A stretch of DNA of 64,000 bases from Myxococcus fulvus (lineage in GTDB: Bacteria; Myxococcota; Myxococcia; Myxococcales; Myxococcaceae). The stretch is taken from the NCBI RefSeq assembly GCF_900111765.1, contig NZ_FOIB01000005.1, forward strand, positions 682,001 to 746,000. The letters run 5' to 3'. The notes beneath the pieces were generated by a model. That model ran no database searches, was not told the origin of the DNA, and saw only the letters and a program-made list of their open reading frames with translations. Made by a program: the position numbers and the translations under genes. Positions 9,015 through 17,824 of this stretch are shown piece after piece. Position 1 is the stretch's first letter. Every line of letters starts with the position of its first letter.

Positions 9015-9830
9015 CTACTGGGCGCCCGCGGCCGCGGCCTTGTCGCCACTGCCCTTGATGATCTGGATGATCTCCCGGCGCTTGGCCTCCAGCACGCGGG
9101 TGCGCTCACCCGACAACAGCGTGCTGATGGTCGCGCGGCCGCGCTCCTCGATGAGGTCCACGTCGTCCTCGTTGCGCAAGGACAGCGTCAGCGCGCCGAG
9201 CTCCGCGGCGAGCACGAGGATCTCCGCCTCTTCCGGCAGCACCATCAGCGACACGTTGTTGTAGTCGCGCTGGCCTTCCGGGATGAGGTTCACGTTGGTG
9301 GTGCCGGTGATCTTGCCGGTCGCCACCACGATGATGTTCTGCAGCAGCGTCACGCCGACGTTCTCGTCCGTCTGCGGGTCGCGGAACGTGCCGATGATGT
9401 CCACGTGGTCGTTCGGGCGAATCCAGCCACCGACGGAGGTGGTGTTCTTCGCCTCGATGGTCATCGCGCGCATCTTCTTCTGCACCTTCGAGGACAGGCG
9501 CTCGGCGGCCTTGGTCGTCTCGAACTGGCTCCACAGCAGCGGGTCACCCGCCTGCAGGGCCACCAGCACCTTCTGGTTCACCACGTACGACGCGGAGTCC
9601 GGACGGACCACCGACGAGGTGACGAACTGCTCGGGGACCGAGCGCTGGGAGATCATCTCGAAGGTGATGACCGTACCCTCGGGGACATCCTGAGCCGCCA
9701 CGACGACGGGGACCAGGTTCCAACCGCGGCGGACATCCGCCTCTTTCTTCTTGATGGCGGAGTACGCGATGACGCCGGCGAGAAGGCCGAGCACGAGCGC
9801 GACGACGAGCGGAGTCTTGCCCTTCAGCAT
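9015..9830 (-). CDS. cpaB: Flp/Tad pilus assembly protein CpaB (RcpC)
   Basis: A 271-residue protein with an N-terminal membrane anchor (about 8-24), a SAF domain (VPVVVAAQDVPEGTVIT, about 40-110) and the C-terminal RcpC/CpaB domain (VGGWIRPNDHVDIIGTF onward). Family members lie in the periplasm and stabilise the secretin. The ATG at 9830 is preceded by GGAGG about 10 bp upstream. A good -35/-10 pair lies about 100 bp upstream, so cpaB is probably the first gene of its own transcript with tadB, tadC and the FHA genes. Confidence 0.9.
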   Translation of the reverse strand: MLKGKTPLVVALVLGLLAGVIAYSAIKKKEADVRRGWNLVPVVVAAQDVPEGTVITFEMISQRSVPEQFVTSSVVRPDSASYVVNQKVLVALQAGDPLLWSQFETTKAAERLSSKVQKKMRAMTIEAKNTTSVGGWIRPNDHVDIIGTFRDPQTDENVGVTLLQNIIVVATGKITGTTNVNLIPEGQRDYNNVSLMVLPEEAEILVLAAELGALTLSLRNEDDVDLIEERGRATISTLLSGERTRVLEAKRREIIQIIKGSGDKAAAAGAQ

Positions 9831-9930
9831 GGTTCAGGAACCTCCAAAACGGGGGGGCGCCGTTCGGCGGCGAAGGCGTTCGAGGGGTGTTGAATTCCAA
9901 AAAGGCGCACATCGGCGCCGACGGCGCGGG

Positions 9931-9960
9931 ATGTTAGCCGTGCGATACAGCAGGTGTCAA
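9931..9960 (-). promoter_or_regulatory. Sigma-70-type promoter for cpaB-tadB-tadC
   Basis: Reading the minus strand, TTGACA (9960-9955) and TAACAT (9936-9931) are separated by 18 bp. The -35 box is a perfect consensus and the -10 box matches 4 of 6 positions. It sits in the 189-bp gap between the lipoprotein stop and cpaB, giving a leader of about 95 nt. Confidence 0.55.
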
Positions 9961-10019
9961 AACCACCTCCCGCGACAGCACAGAATCCCGCGCCAACCCT
10001 GTCGAATCGCTGGGTTGCG

Positions 10020-10763
10020 TCAGAGGTCCTTCAGCGCCGCGATGGCCTTGCGGTCGTCGTCGGTCAGCCCGTTGTATTCAGTGATGCTGTAGAGCGCGTC
10101 CTGGACGACGTCGGCGTCGTCCTCGTTCTCGATGCGCTTGTTCTCGAGGAGCCGCAGGAGCTCCGCGATGTCTGGATCCGAGGACACGGGCCCCAGTTCG
10201 AACGGCCCATCCTGCTCGGAGGGACCGCGCGCCTCGTTGAGGCAGTACATGTGCAGGGGAACGACGTAGAGCTCCTCATCCGAGCCGCCGTCGCTGCCGG
10301 CGTCGACGCCGCCCGGGCCCCGGCCCGTGGGAGGGACGTTGATGCGCACGCGGCCCATCAACATGCCGTTCTGGATGCGGCTCGGCGACACGTTGAGCAT
10401 GACGAGCCCGGGCGGGAGCGTCACCTGCACCGGGGCTCCCGTCATGTTCCGCAGGGGCACGCAGACCAGCACCGCGGGCCCTGTGCCCACGGGGGCGACC
10501 CCGTTGCCGCAGTCCTTCGTGGCGTCATTGGCGCCGTAGGGCTGTCCCGCGAGCTCCACGCCCGCCGGGAACGCGAACGCGGTGCCCACCGGCTGGCCCG
10601 GGTCCTCGCCGAAGCCGGGCCGCACCAGGTTCACCCCTGCGTCGAAGGTGAAGCCGCCATCCCTGCCGCCGCCATCGCCCCCGTCGTCGTCATCACTGCA
10701 CGCCAGCACCCCTGCCCCGACACCCACCGCGACGACCATCCACTTCCAGGCCGCATGCGCCAT
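10020..10763 (-). CDS. Secreted lipoprotein of unknown function
   Basis: A 247-residue protein with a short hydrophobic signal and a lipobox ending VLAC at about residue 22, followed by S-D-D-D-D and a Gly/Asp-rich linker. The mature part has a beta-rich middle (VQVTLPPGLVMLN and neighbouring strands) and an acidic helical C-terminus. AAGGAG lies 6 bp before the ATG, which fixes the start. It is the last gene before the cpaB promoter and reads in the same direction as the pseudopilin genes, so it may be an outer-membrane or periplasmic part of that machine. I recognise no family. Confidence 0.8.
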   Translation of the reverse strand: MAHAAWKWMVVAVGVGAGVLACSDDDDGGDGGGRDGGFTFDAGVNLVRPGFGEDPGQPVGTAFAFPAGVELAGQPYGANDATKDCGNGVAPVGTGPAVLVCVPLRNMTGAPVQVTLPPGLVMLNVSPSRIQNGMLMGRVRINVPPTGRGPGGVDAGSDGGSDEELYVVPLHMYCLNEARGPSEQDGPFELGPVSSDPDIAELLRLLENKRIENEDDADVVQDALYSITEYNGLTDDDRKAIAALKDL

Positions 10764-10834
10764 GTCGCGCTCCTTGTCCTCGTCGTTGTGCGCAGGCGAC
10801 TCCTCCGGCCACGAGCCACTGCGTCATGAGGTGT

Positions 10835-10857
10835 CCCGAGACTCGCTGAGTCCCGGG
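10835..10857. terminator. Weak stem-loop between membrane-protein and lipoprotein genes
   Basis: CCCG-A-GACTC, loop GCT, GAGTC-C-CGGG: nine pairs with one A/C mismatch. There is no T-tract on either strand. It may be an attenuating or processing hairpin inside the Tad-like transcript. Confidence 0.3.
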
Positions 10858-10888
10858 TCCTCGGCAACACCGACGAGCAAGGAACGCC

Positions 10889-11665
10889 TCAGTGTCCAGC
10901 AGTGTGCGAAGGATGCGGCGATTCGATGGGCGACGCCGAGGGCTGCTGCATGGGCGGCAGGTCCGGATTGTAGAGGCCGCGCAGAATCAATTCCCGCCCC
11001 CGCTCATCCAGCAGCATCGCGGGCTCGCCCTCTCGCAGGCCGACCATCCGCACGCTGAAGCCCACTCCGTCCGGCGTGACGTGGACCCACAGCGCGCCAG
11101 GCACGAGCGTGGCGGGACGCGCGTCATCCGACTCCAGCCACTCCAACCGCATGGGCACGGCGCTCAACTCGCGCGTGCGCACGCGGTCGTCCACGGGCCC
11201 CGCCACCTCGAGCGCCTTGCTCCAGTCCTCGAGCTCCGTGGGGGCCTCTCCATGCGCCTGGAGCTCCTGCACCATCGTCAGATGGAGCCGGCGTCCCACG
11301 CGGAGGATGGACAGGTTGGCGGTCTCCTCGGCGCGCGCCTCGCGCAGGGGCCGCCCGTCACCCGCCGCCACCGCGCCCACCACGGCCACCAGCACGGCGC
11401 CCGACGCCCAGAGCGGCGCGGACTGCCCACGCACCAGCGCCCAGACCAGGCGCAGCGCCGCCACCACCGCCACCACCGAGCCGCCGAGCAGCGTCCAGCG
11501 CGGCAGCGGCCCCACATGGAAGGCGTGTTGGAGGACTCCGATGACGTGCCGCCACTCGGGGACGGAGACGTACAGCACGCCCCCCGCCATCGCGAGGAAG
11601 GCGGCGGCGTGCACCAGCCTCAGTCCCAGGGGAGACGGCGCCCCCAGCGTGCTCCGGTCCGTCAC
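10889..11665 (-). CDS. Hypothetical membrane protein of the Tad-like locus
   Basis: A 258-residue protein with three or four hydrophobic segments in its first 110 residues (LVHAAAFLAMAGGVLYV, then LLGGSVVAVVAALRLVWAL, then AVLVAVVGAVAAG). A soluble domain of about 140 residues follows and is probably periplasmic. No family is recognised. The start is a GTG at 11665 that overlaps the stop of the preceding pilin-like gene (GTGA), showing translational coupling and supporting a shared role. Confidence 0.72.
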   Translation of the reverse strand: MTDRSTLGAPSPLGLRLVHAAAFLAMAGGVLYVSVPEWRHVIGVLQHAFHVGPLPRWTLLGGSVVAVVAALRLVWALVRGQSAPLWASGAVLVAVVGAVAAGDGRPLREARAEETANLSILRVGRRLHLTMVQELQAHGEAPTELEDWSKALEVAGPVDDRVRTRELSAVPMRLEWLESDDARPATLVPGALWVHVTPDGVGFSVRMVGLREGEPAMLLDERGRELILRGLYNPDLPPMQQPSASPIESPHPSHTAGH

Positions 11666-11886
11666 GGGAACGGCAGGTTCAGCACGAAGTAAAACGAGTC
11701 GTAGTAGATCTGGTACGAGCGCATGAACAGGTCGATGACGTTCGACTGCACGTCATCCGTCCACCGGACCTTGACCGACCCGCCGATGATGAGCGCGACG
11801 ACGAGGACCCAGTTGAGGATGGAGTATTCGACCATGGCCTGGCCGCGCTGAGAGGCGCGCCGGCGCTGCGTCTTGGGGATGCTCAT
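11662..11886 (-). CDS. Small pilin-like protein with class III leader
   Basis: A 74-residue protein whose N-terminus has the leader pattern of Flp/TadE-type pilins: basic residues, then G-QAMVEY, then a hydrophobic helix (LNWVLVVALIIGG). Cleavage by a TadV-type peptidase is expected after the glycine, with the glutamate at +5. The mature part is short, so this could be the major or a minor subunit of the filament. It overlaps both neighbours by 4 bp (ATGA and GTGA). Confidence 0.75.
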   Translation of the reverse strand: MSIPKTQRRRASQRGQAMVEYSILNWVLVVALIIGGSVKVRWTDDVQSNVIDLFMRSYQIYYDSFYFVLNLPFP

Positions 11887-12704
11887 GGGGAGGCTTCCTC
11901 CGGGGCCGCGTCCTGCGGCGCGTCCATGTCGGGCAGGTTGGGGAACACACTGTCCGCGTACTCCAGGCGGACCTTGGGGGCGGAGGGAGGAGGCAGCACC
12001 ATTCGCGGCTTGGCGTCGACACCGTACTCCGCCACCTCCATCGAATGGGCGATGCCCGGAATCTCCATCTTCGCCAGCTGCATCAACGGAATCTCACGGC
12101 TGATCCACATCCGCTTGACGACGGTCTTCTTCACGACCAGCTCGAGCTGCACGGCCGAGACCGTCCCTGCCAGCGTCATCACCCGGCTCTCCTTCTTGGA
12201 GCGTAGCACGGGCTTGAGCCCCACGGGCAGCGGCTCCTTGTCCTCGTCCGGGTGCGGCAGCTTGTCGTCCTTGGCCTCCTGGCCCATCTTCTTCAGGACG
12301 TGGTCCAGCGCCTCCTGCGAGTACTCCTGCGGGCGGTCCGTGGGGTTGCCCACGTAGAGCCGGGAGATGGCGTCGTACTGGATCTGCTCGCCCTCGCGCG
12401 CCACCAGCATGCGCATCTGCATCAGGGGCGACTTCATGGCCGGATGCGTGCCCGCCTCCATCTCCACCCACACCGCGTCCCGCCCCTGCTTGTCCTTCTC
12501 CTCCCCCACCACCGCCATGCGCCAGTAATAGACGCGCTGGCCACCCGCGCCGCCGTCGAAGCGGTACGTCACCCAGTCACCGACGCGGGTGTTGCGCGCG
12601 CCGCGCGTCATGTGGCTCATCACCTCGCGCGCCGCGGGGTTCTCCTCCGCGCGCGCCGACGACGCCATCACCACCACCGCCAGGACGGCCCACGTCGCCC
12701 TCAT
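11883..12704 (-). CDS. Exported protein of unknown function in the Tad-like locus
   Basis: A 273-residue protein with a Sec signal peptide (RATWAVLAVVVMASSARA, cleavage about residue 19). The mature domain contains GDWVTYRFDGGAG and a strand-rich second half (SRVMTLAGTVSAVQLEL). The ATG at 12704 overlaps the upstream stop by 4 bp, so the longer in-frame extension is rejected. No known family is recognised. Conserved coupling to the pseudopilin genes suggests a periplasmic accessory protein. Confidence 0.75.
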   Translation of the reverse strand: MRATWAVLAVVVMASSARAEENPAAREVMSHMTRGARNTRVGDWVTYRFDGGAGGQRVYYWRMAVVGEEKDKQGRDAVWVEMEAGTHPAMKSPLMQMRMLVAREGEQIQYDAISRLYVGNPTDRPQEYSQEALDHVLKKMGQEAKDDKLPHPDEDKEPLPVGLKPVLRSKKESRVMTLAGTVSAVQLELVVKKTVVKRMWISREIPLMQLAKMEIPGIAHSMEVAEYGVDAKPRMVLPPPSAPKVRLEYADSVFPNLPDMDAPQDAAPEEASP

Positions 12705-13513
12705 CGGCCCGCCCCCTTCTTCGCCTGGCTCTTCTGCTCCTGCTCCCACGCCTCGCGGCTCTTGCGCACCGCCTCGTCGTTGGGCACCGCGTCCGGACGG
12801 TCCGAGCCCACCCACGTCTGCAGGACGGTCGACATCCCCTCGTCCACCTCGGAGATGGTCGTCATCACCTGCTCGCCCTTGCGCGCGTGCTCCATCGTCA
12901 CCTGCGTGCCGCCGCCCAGCTTCGTCACCGTGTTGCGCACCGGCGAGAAGCCCTGACGCCCCAGCTCCGCGTCCACGCGGCGCTGCACGTCGTTGAGCTC
13001 ACCGGTCACCAGCGACGTCCGGTTCTGCGAGCCGCCCGGGTCATCCCGCGTCGCCAGGTCCTGGCTGTAGACCGTGCCCTCCAGCTTCACCAGCCCCGCC
13101 GGCGGCGTCTTCGGCGGACGCGACCACAAGTCCCTCAGCGCCGTGAAGCCCACCGTCTTGCCCGCGTGCGTCCGCAAGACGACGCCACGCTGCAGGCCCT
13201 CACGCGTGAAGAGCGCGGAGACGACGATCTCGTTCTCCAGGTCGCCCTCCACCACCGTGGGGTAGCCCTCGTCGCGCCACTTCTTCGCGAAGTACTCGGC
13301 GACCTTCTTCATGGGGTCGGTCGTCGTGAAGTAGGCCAGGCGGTAGTACTCCCCGCCGATGACCAGGTCGTTGCCGATACGGGTGTGGATGGTGCCGGGA
13401 TAGACCGGGACCTGCTGCTCCGCGCGCGCCGACCCGGAGGCCAGCAGCGCGCAGACCAGCAACAGGCCCAGGACCCTACTCGTCACCGCACCGGATCTTC
13501 TGGTCCTGTTCAT
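12701..13513 (-). CDS. Exported protein of unknown function in the Tad-like locus
   Basis: A 270-residue protein with a signal peptide (VLGLLLVCALLASGSARA). The mature protein seems to have two similar-sized domains; the first contains FTTTDPMKKVAEYFAKKW and the second starts near VTGELNDVQRRVDAEL. The ATG at 13513 lies inside the end of the previous gene (38-bp overlap). A GTG at 13486 would reduce the overlap to 11 bp and still leave a full signal peptide, so the start is uncertain. No family recognised. Confidence 0.72.
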   Translation of the reverse strand: MNRTRRSGAVTSRVLGLLLVCALLASGSARAEQQVPVYPGTIHTRIGNDLVIGGEYYRLAYFTTTDPMKKVAEYFAKKWRDEGYPTVVEGDLENEIVVSALFTREGLQRGVVLRTHAGKTVGFTALRDLWSRPPKTPPAGLVKLEGTVYSQDLATRDDPGGSQNRTSLVTGELNDVQRRVDAELGRQGFSPVRNTVTKLGGGTQVTMEHARKGEQVMTTISEVDEGMSTVLQTWVGSDRPDAVPNDEAVRKSREAWEQEQKSQAKKGAGR

Positions 13514-14657
13514 CCTTCTTCGTCGCCTCTTGGTTGGCGTCTGGATCCGACGGGTCGTCGGCCATGGCCTTCTTGCAGCCCATGAAGTGCGGGCCGCGCG
13601 CCTGGAACAGCTTGATGTAGTTGCTGTCTCCATACGTCATCTCATCCCGGAAGGGAGCCGTGTCGAAGCAGTCCGGCCGGTCGTTGTCCAGCAGGTCCCG
13701 CATCGCGTGCAGACCGCTGCTCGCCGCGCTGTCGTACGCCGTCAGGCCGTTGCAGTTCCCCTTCTGCTGGGGATCGATACCGTAGTTGCGGGCGACGACA
13801 TAGGTGCCGAAGAAGTTCGGCAGGAAGCTGCCCAGGAAGCCGAGCACGCTGCCGACGCTGCCATCCAGCGCCTGCGTCAGGCCCAGGAACTTCATCCGCC
13901 CCACCTGGACGTGCATGCCGTGCGGGTCGCTGCCCGAGCGGTGGTTGCCCGCTCGCCGGTCGCGCACCACCGCGTCGCCGCCGTCCGGCAGGTGCCAGCC
14001 GTTGGCGTACATGGAGTAGCGCGAGCGCATGGGGAGGCTCGCCAGGTCCCGCCCCCCGAAGGTGTCCGACTTGAAGAAGCCGCCCTGCCCCGAGTTTTCG
14101 TCCAGGTAGCTGCGCGGGATGATGACGTTGTCGAAGTTCATCGTGACTTCGGACTCGACCCATCCCTTGTTGTTGAAGCCCCACATGTTGAGGATGGAGC
14201 CGGCGCCCTGGTTGAGCATGCCAATCACCCCGGCGCCCAGGCCGCCGCCCTCACCCGAGCTGCCAGGACCGCCCAGCATCCCGGACTCGAGGAAGGGAAT
14301 CTCCTTGTTGGTGATGGTGCCCTGCACGTTGCCGTAGCGCGCGATGAACGTCCCCACCGGACCGTCGGGCTCCACGGAGTCCATGTCCTTGAAGCGCTCG
14401 ACCAACTCCGTGTGCGTCTCCTGGCGAGCGTCCTCGAAGGCCGCGTCGTGGTTGCCCTTGGCGAAGTCGGACAGGGTGTAGCTGGTCATCTCCCAGACGG
14501 CGTAGCGCGCCATCTCCTGGAGCTTCAGCTTCGCCCGGACCAACTCCGTCAGGTACATGCTGAACATCAGAATCATGACGAGGAGCGGCACGGAGAGCGC
14601 GAACTCGACCGTGGCGGCACCGCGTCGGAAACTCTTGCGGGACATGTGAGTTCTCAT
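13476..14657 (-). CDS. Large TadE-type pseudopilin
   Basis: A 393-residue protein with a class III leader pattern: basic N-terminus, then G-AATVEF, then a hydrophobic helix of about 20 residues (ALSVPLLVMILMFSMYL). The remaining 330 residues are extracytoplasmic, much larger than ordinary TadE. GAGGA lies 5-6 bp before the ATG at 14657, supporting this start over the one 12 bp downstream. It follows the TadG-like gene by 8 bp. Probably a minor pseudopilin with a large exposed domain. Confidence 0.82.
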   Translation of the reverse strand: MRTHMSRKSFRRGAATVEFALSVPLLVMILMFSMYLTELVRAKLKLQEMARYAVWEMTSYTLSDFAKGNHDAAFEDARQETHTELVERFKDMDSVEPDGPVGTFIARYGNVQGTITNKEIPFLESGMLGGPGSSGEGGGLGAGVIGMLNQGAGSILNMWGFNNKGWVESEVTMNFDNVIIPRSYLDENSGQGGFFKSDTFGGRDLASLPMRSRYSMYANGWHLPDGGDAVVRDRRAGNHRSGSDPHGMHVQVGRMKFLGLTQALDGSVGSVLGFLGSFLPNFFGTYVVARNYGIDPQQKGNCNGLTAYDSAASSGLHAMRDLLDNDRPDCFDTAPFRDEMTYGDSNYIKLFQARGPHFMGCKKAMADDPSDPDANQEATKKDEQDQKIRCGDE

Positions 14658-14665
14658 CGCGGTCC

Positions 14666-16726
14666 TCAGTGCGTCATGACCTTCGGGGCGAAGCCCTGAA
14701 GCGCGCTGGGCAGCGCGTCCAGCATGCTGCCGACGACCGGAAGCTGGTTGCGCCCCTGGTACACGGACGCCAGTCGCGGACGCCAGTACGGGTTGAAGAA
14801 GTTGGGCTGCTCGGTCCAGTTGCCCGGGCGGTGGTAGTAGCTCTGCCCGCGGGAGATGACATTGAGTCCCTCGGTGAGGCTGAGGAACTTCTTGCGGTTG
14901 TTGAGCATCTCCAGCCCCTCCGAGTCCGGGGTGAAGGAGAACTTCACCTTGCCCTCGTCATTGAGGAGCGCGGGCGCGTTGGTGCCCGTCCCGTCCGCGT
15001 TGTCCTTGTTGACCACGTCCTCCGGCGACTTGTTCAGCGCCACCCAGGCCGACGGCTGGTTGAAGTCGAACTCCCGCTTGGCCAGCGCCTTGTTGTTCGC
15101 GTTCGCCATCGGGTTGCACACGCTGCCGGCGTACTGACCGGGCTCGAAGTGCATGAACGGCGTGACACCACCCCACGGGTGGTTGCCGTCCTGGGCCGGA
15201 CGCACGTTCGCCGTGTAGACGTCCACCTTGAACCAGCACCCCTTGAGCAGCTCGAGCACGCAGACCTTCTCGCGGTGCACGCCGACCTGGCGCTCCGGGC
15301 CGCTGGGGGCCTTGTGGTTGCGCCAGCCCTCGCTGTTGTTCGGGTAGTGCACGCGCCAGTGGACGCCGCCCTTCACCGAGCCGGTGTCCTTGTCGTTCAG
15401 GGCCCACACGCTGGGCTTCATCGTGTGGCGGTACGGCAGCTTGATGCCGCCCTTGTCGTTGAGGCCCTTGCGATTGTCACCGAAGCAGCGCGTGTACGGG
15501 TCCTTGTTGTTGCAGGACAGCGGGTTGTCCGCCTTGCCCACGACCACGTCGACCTCGGCGGGGCCCAGCTTGAGCCAGTACAGGTCGTCGGCGCCCATGT
15601 TGTCGCCCTGCGCCGTCATGCCCCAGGGGCTCAGGTTGTCGTTCCAGTCACGGATGTAGTTGCGCGAATCCATGATGGTCTTCGACGTGGGGAACGTCGC
15701 GGACAGCATGCGCGTCTGCCCCATCTTCTTGAACTCCAGCAGGCCCGGAGCGTTCACGCCGTTGTTGAGCATGTCGCGCAGGAACCCGAGCGCGTCCGGC
15801 AGCGGCAGGATGTCGCCCAGCTCGCGCGAGGTGGTGAAGCGCTCGGGGCAGATGCCGCCCTCGTGGTCACACGCGTAGCGCGTCGCGTTGGTGATGCCGC
15901 CCATGGAGCGCTTGGCGCGGGCGATGTCGTCGTTGGCTTTGTACTTCGTCACGTCCAGCGCGCCGAAGGGGTTCTTCCACGAGCCCGGGTTCAGCGGCTT
16001 GCCGCCCGAGTGCTCGTTGTGGGCCTGGCTGAAGAGGCACTGGCTGTAGATGCCCGTCGCCAGCTGGCTGGCCAGCGAGTTGAGCTTCGTGTCGTTCGCG
16101 TCCAGCACGCCCTGCGTCGTCTGCGTCACGTGCGTGGACGCGGACATCATCACCGCCTGGGACATGAAGTACATGGCGCCGTTGAGCACCCGATGCGCCG
16201 GAATCATGTACTTGCCCAACCACTTGTCCGGGTTGGCGCCCCTCAGGATGTTCTGGAGCGGCTGCAGGAAGGCCGTCTTGTACAGGGTGATGATCTTGTT
16301 GATGGCCTTGATGACCTGCCCCACGTACGGAATCGCCTCGATGATGGGGCACAACACTTCCCAGAGCAGCTTGCGTTTGCCGGCACACGGGTTGAGCGTC
16401 TTCATGAACCCGTAGAGGTCCGTGAAGAACGCCTCGGCCGAGTAGATGACCGAGATGAGCGAGTGCCACATCATCGCCGACACGTAGTGGGACACCTGCG
16501 TGCGGTTGGCGTACGCGTAGAAGTTGAACGCGCGAGCCTCCATGGCGGCCATGGAGTAGGCGGCGGCGTCCGCGGTGTTCTGCAGGCGCACGCGCTCGTG
16601 CACGGTGTGGCCGATGTTCACCGTGGTCAGCACGGCGATGGACATCACCAGCACCATCAAGGCGGCCAGGATGAGCGCCTGACCTTCCTGGCGCTTGAAG
16701 CTCTGTCGGAGGATTCGAGTGAACAT
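14666..16726 (-). CDS. Large TadG-like secretion protein
   Basis: A 686-residue protein. The N-terminus has basic residues, then EGQALILAALMVLVMS and a membrane helix. It continues with the pilus-assembly signature HERVRLQNTADAAAYSMA that marks TadG/Flp-type proteins. The long extracytoplasmic part has several Cys and many aromatic residues and is of unknown fold. The leader glycine is present, but no glutamate occurs at +5, so processing is uncertain. It sits between two TadE-type genes (15 and 8 bp gaps). Confidence 0.82.
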   Translation of the reverse strand: MFTRILRQSFKRQEGQALILAALMVLVMSIAVLTTVNIGHTVHERVRLQNTADAAAYSMAAMEARAFNFYAYANRTQVSHYVSAMMWHSLISVIYSAEAFFTDLYGFMKTLNPCAGKRKLLWEVLCPIIEAIPYVGQVIKAINKIITLYKTAFLQPLQNILRGANPDKWLGKYMIPAHRVLNGAMYFMSQAVMMSASTHVTQTTQGVLDANDTKLNSLASQLATGIYSQCLFSQAHNEHSGGKPLNPGSWKNPFGALDVTKYKANDDIARAKRSMGGITNATRYACDHEGGICPERFTTSRELGDILPLPDALGFLRDMLNNGVNAPGLLEFKKMGQTRMLSATFPTSKTIMDSRNYIRDWNDNLSPWGMTAQGDNMGADDLYWLKLGPAEVDVVVGKADNPLSCNNKDPYTRCFGDNRKGLNDKGGIKLPYRHTMKPSVWALNDKDTGSVKGGVHWRVHYPNNSEGWRNHKAPSGPERQVGVHREKVCVLELLKGCWFKVDVYTANVRPAQDGNHPWGGVTPFMHFEPGQYAGSVCNPMANANNKALAKREFDFNQPSAWVALNKSPEDVVNKDNADGTGTNAPALLNDEGKVKFSFTPDSEGLEMLNNRKKFLSLTEGLNVISRGQSYYHRPGNWTEQPNFFNPYWRPRLASVYQGRNQLPVVGSMLDALPSALQGFAPKVMTH

Positions 16727-16741
16727 GGTGCGAGCGTCCTC

Positions 16742-17728
16742 TTACAGGCCCCAGTCGGGGTTGAGGTGCATGATCCACTTGTAGTGGAAGTTGGACTGCA
16801 TGCGCATCGTGTACGTGGCCGTCAGCGGCATGAAGTAGCGCTTGCCCACGAGGCCCGACACGAGCGGGATGCTGCCGGTGGCCAGGCCCCAGAGGACCCA
16901 CATCTCCGCCGGGTACAAGGAGTTGTAGCCCTGCTCGTGGTCGATGCCCCGGGCCATGGCGGACAGGGCCGACAGATTGCCGCCGTCCGACATCATGTTG
17001 GCCCTGGGCGCGAGCGTCGCGCGGTCGATGGCGCCGCGCAGGGCCACCTGGGCGTTGGAGGCGTACCACGACGTGAAGATGATCCAGTTCGCGAACGGGA
17101 CCTTCATCTCGTAGAAGTAGCGCAGGCGGATGGTGAGCCGCGTGGCCTTGCGGTAGACGAGCTCCGAGTCATCCGGCTCCGGCAGGTTGAAGAACTTGCG
17201 GATGTTGTTCTCCAGCGCCGGCACCTCGGGGAAGCTGTCCGCTCCGTCGAAGTCGAGCTCCTTCCAGTTGTAGCCGTTGCGCAGCTTCCAGATGGTGTTG
17301 ATGGGCGTGAAGTACGCCGGGTTGATGGTGTCCACGCGGATGAGGCCGAACAGGTTCGAGCCGTTCACCGTGCGAGGCACCACGCCGCCGCCGAAGTTCA
17401 GCGTGCGCATCGCCGAATCGTAGAGCTGGTGGATGGCGAAGGTCTTCGCCAGGTTGCCGATGTCGTCCGTGCGGCCCAGCGTCGGCAGCAGCGCGATGAT
17501 GGCCGCGTCGTGCATGCGCTCGTTGTTGCCGTTCCACACGACGCCGGCGCGCGCGGCCTGGTAGGCGGCGTACTCGGTCATCAGCTTCGCGTGCTGAATC
17601 AGCGTCAGCTGGATGATGCCCAGCGTCATGAAGACCGCGAGCGGCATGATCATCGCCGCTTCGACCGCCGCCTGCCCGGATTGACGGCCCGACGCCTTTC
17701 GCGGCCGCTCTTCCTGTTCCATTCCCAT
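16742..17728 (-). CDS. Large TadE-type pseudopilin
   Basis: A 328-residue protein with leader SGQAAVEAAMIMPLAVFM: cleavable glycine, glutamate at +5, then a hydrophobic helix and KLMTEYAAYQAARAGV, typical of TadE. The rest is an extracytoplasmic domain of about 270 residues. Two ATGs (17728 and 17722) are possible. It is the first structural gene after the sigma/anti-sigma pair, 96 bp downstream, and probably begins the pseudopilin transcript. Confidence 0.82.
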   Translation of the reverse strand: MGMEQEERPRKASGRQSGQAAVEAAMIMPLAVFMTLGIIQLTLIQHAKLMTEYAAYQAARAGVVWNGNNERMHDAAIIALLPTLGRTDDIGNLAKTFAIHQLYDSAMRTLNFGGGVVPRTVNGSNLFGLIRVDTINPAYFTPINTIWKLRNGYNWKELDFDGADSFPEVPALENNIRKFFNLPEPDDSELVYRKATRLTIRLRYFYEMKVPFANWIIFTSWYASNAQVALRGAIDRATLAPRANMMSDGGNLSALSAMARGIDHEQGYNSLYPAEMWVLWGLATGSIPLVSGLVGKRYFMPLTATYTMRMQSNFHYKWIMHLNPDWGL

Positions 17729-17789
17729 GGCGCCATTATCTCGATCAGCGCCCTCGGGACGCATCGGTCAAATGGACACCGCCGGGCGG

Positions 17790-17812
17790 TTTCAGCCTCC
17801 CATTTACTGAAA
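17790..17812. promoter_or_regulatory. Short dyad upstream of the pseudopilin genes
   Basis: TTTCAG and CTGAAA are separated by 11 bp in the 96-bp gap between the anti-sigma stop and the first pseudopilin gene. It could be part of an operator or a weak hairpin. No clear promoter was found beside it. Confidence 0.25.
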
Positions 17813-17824
17813 AATCGCGCGGAC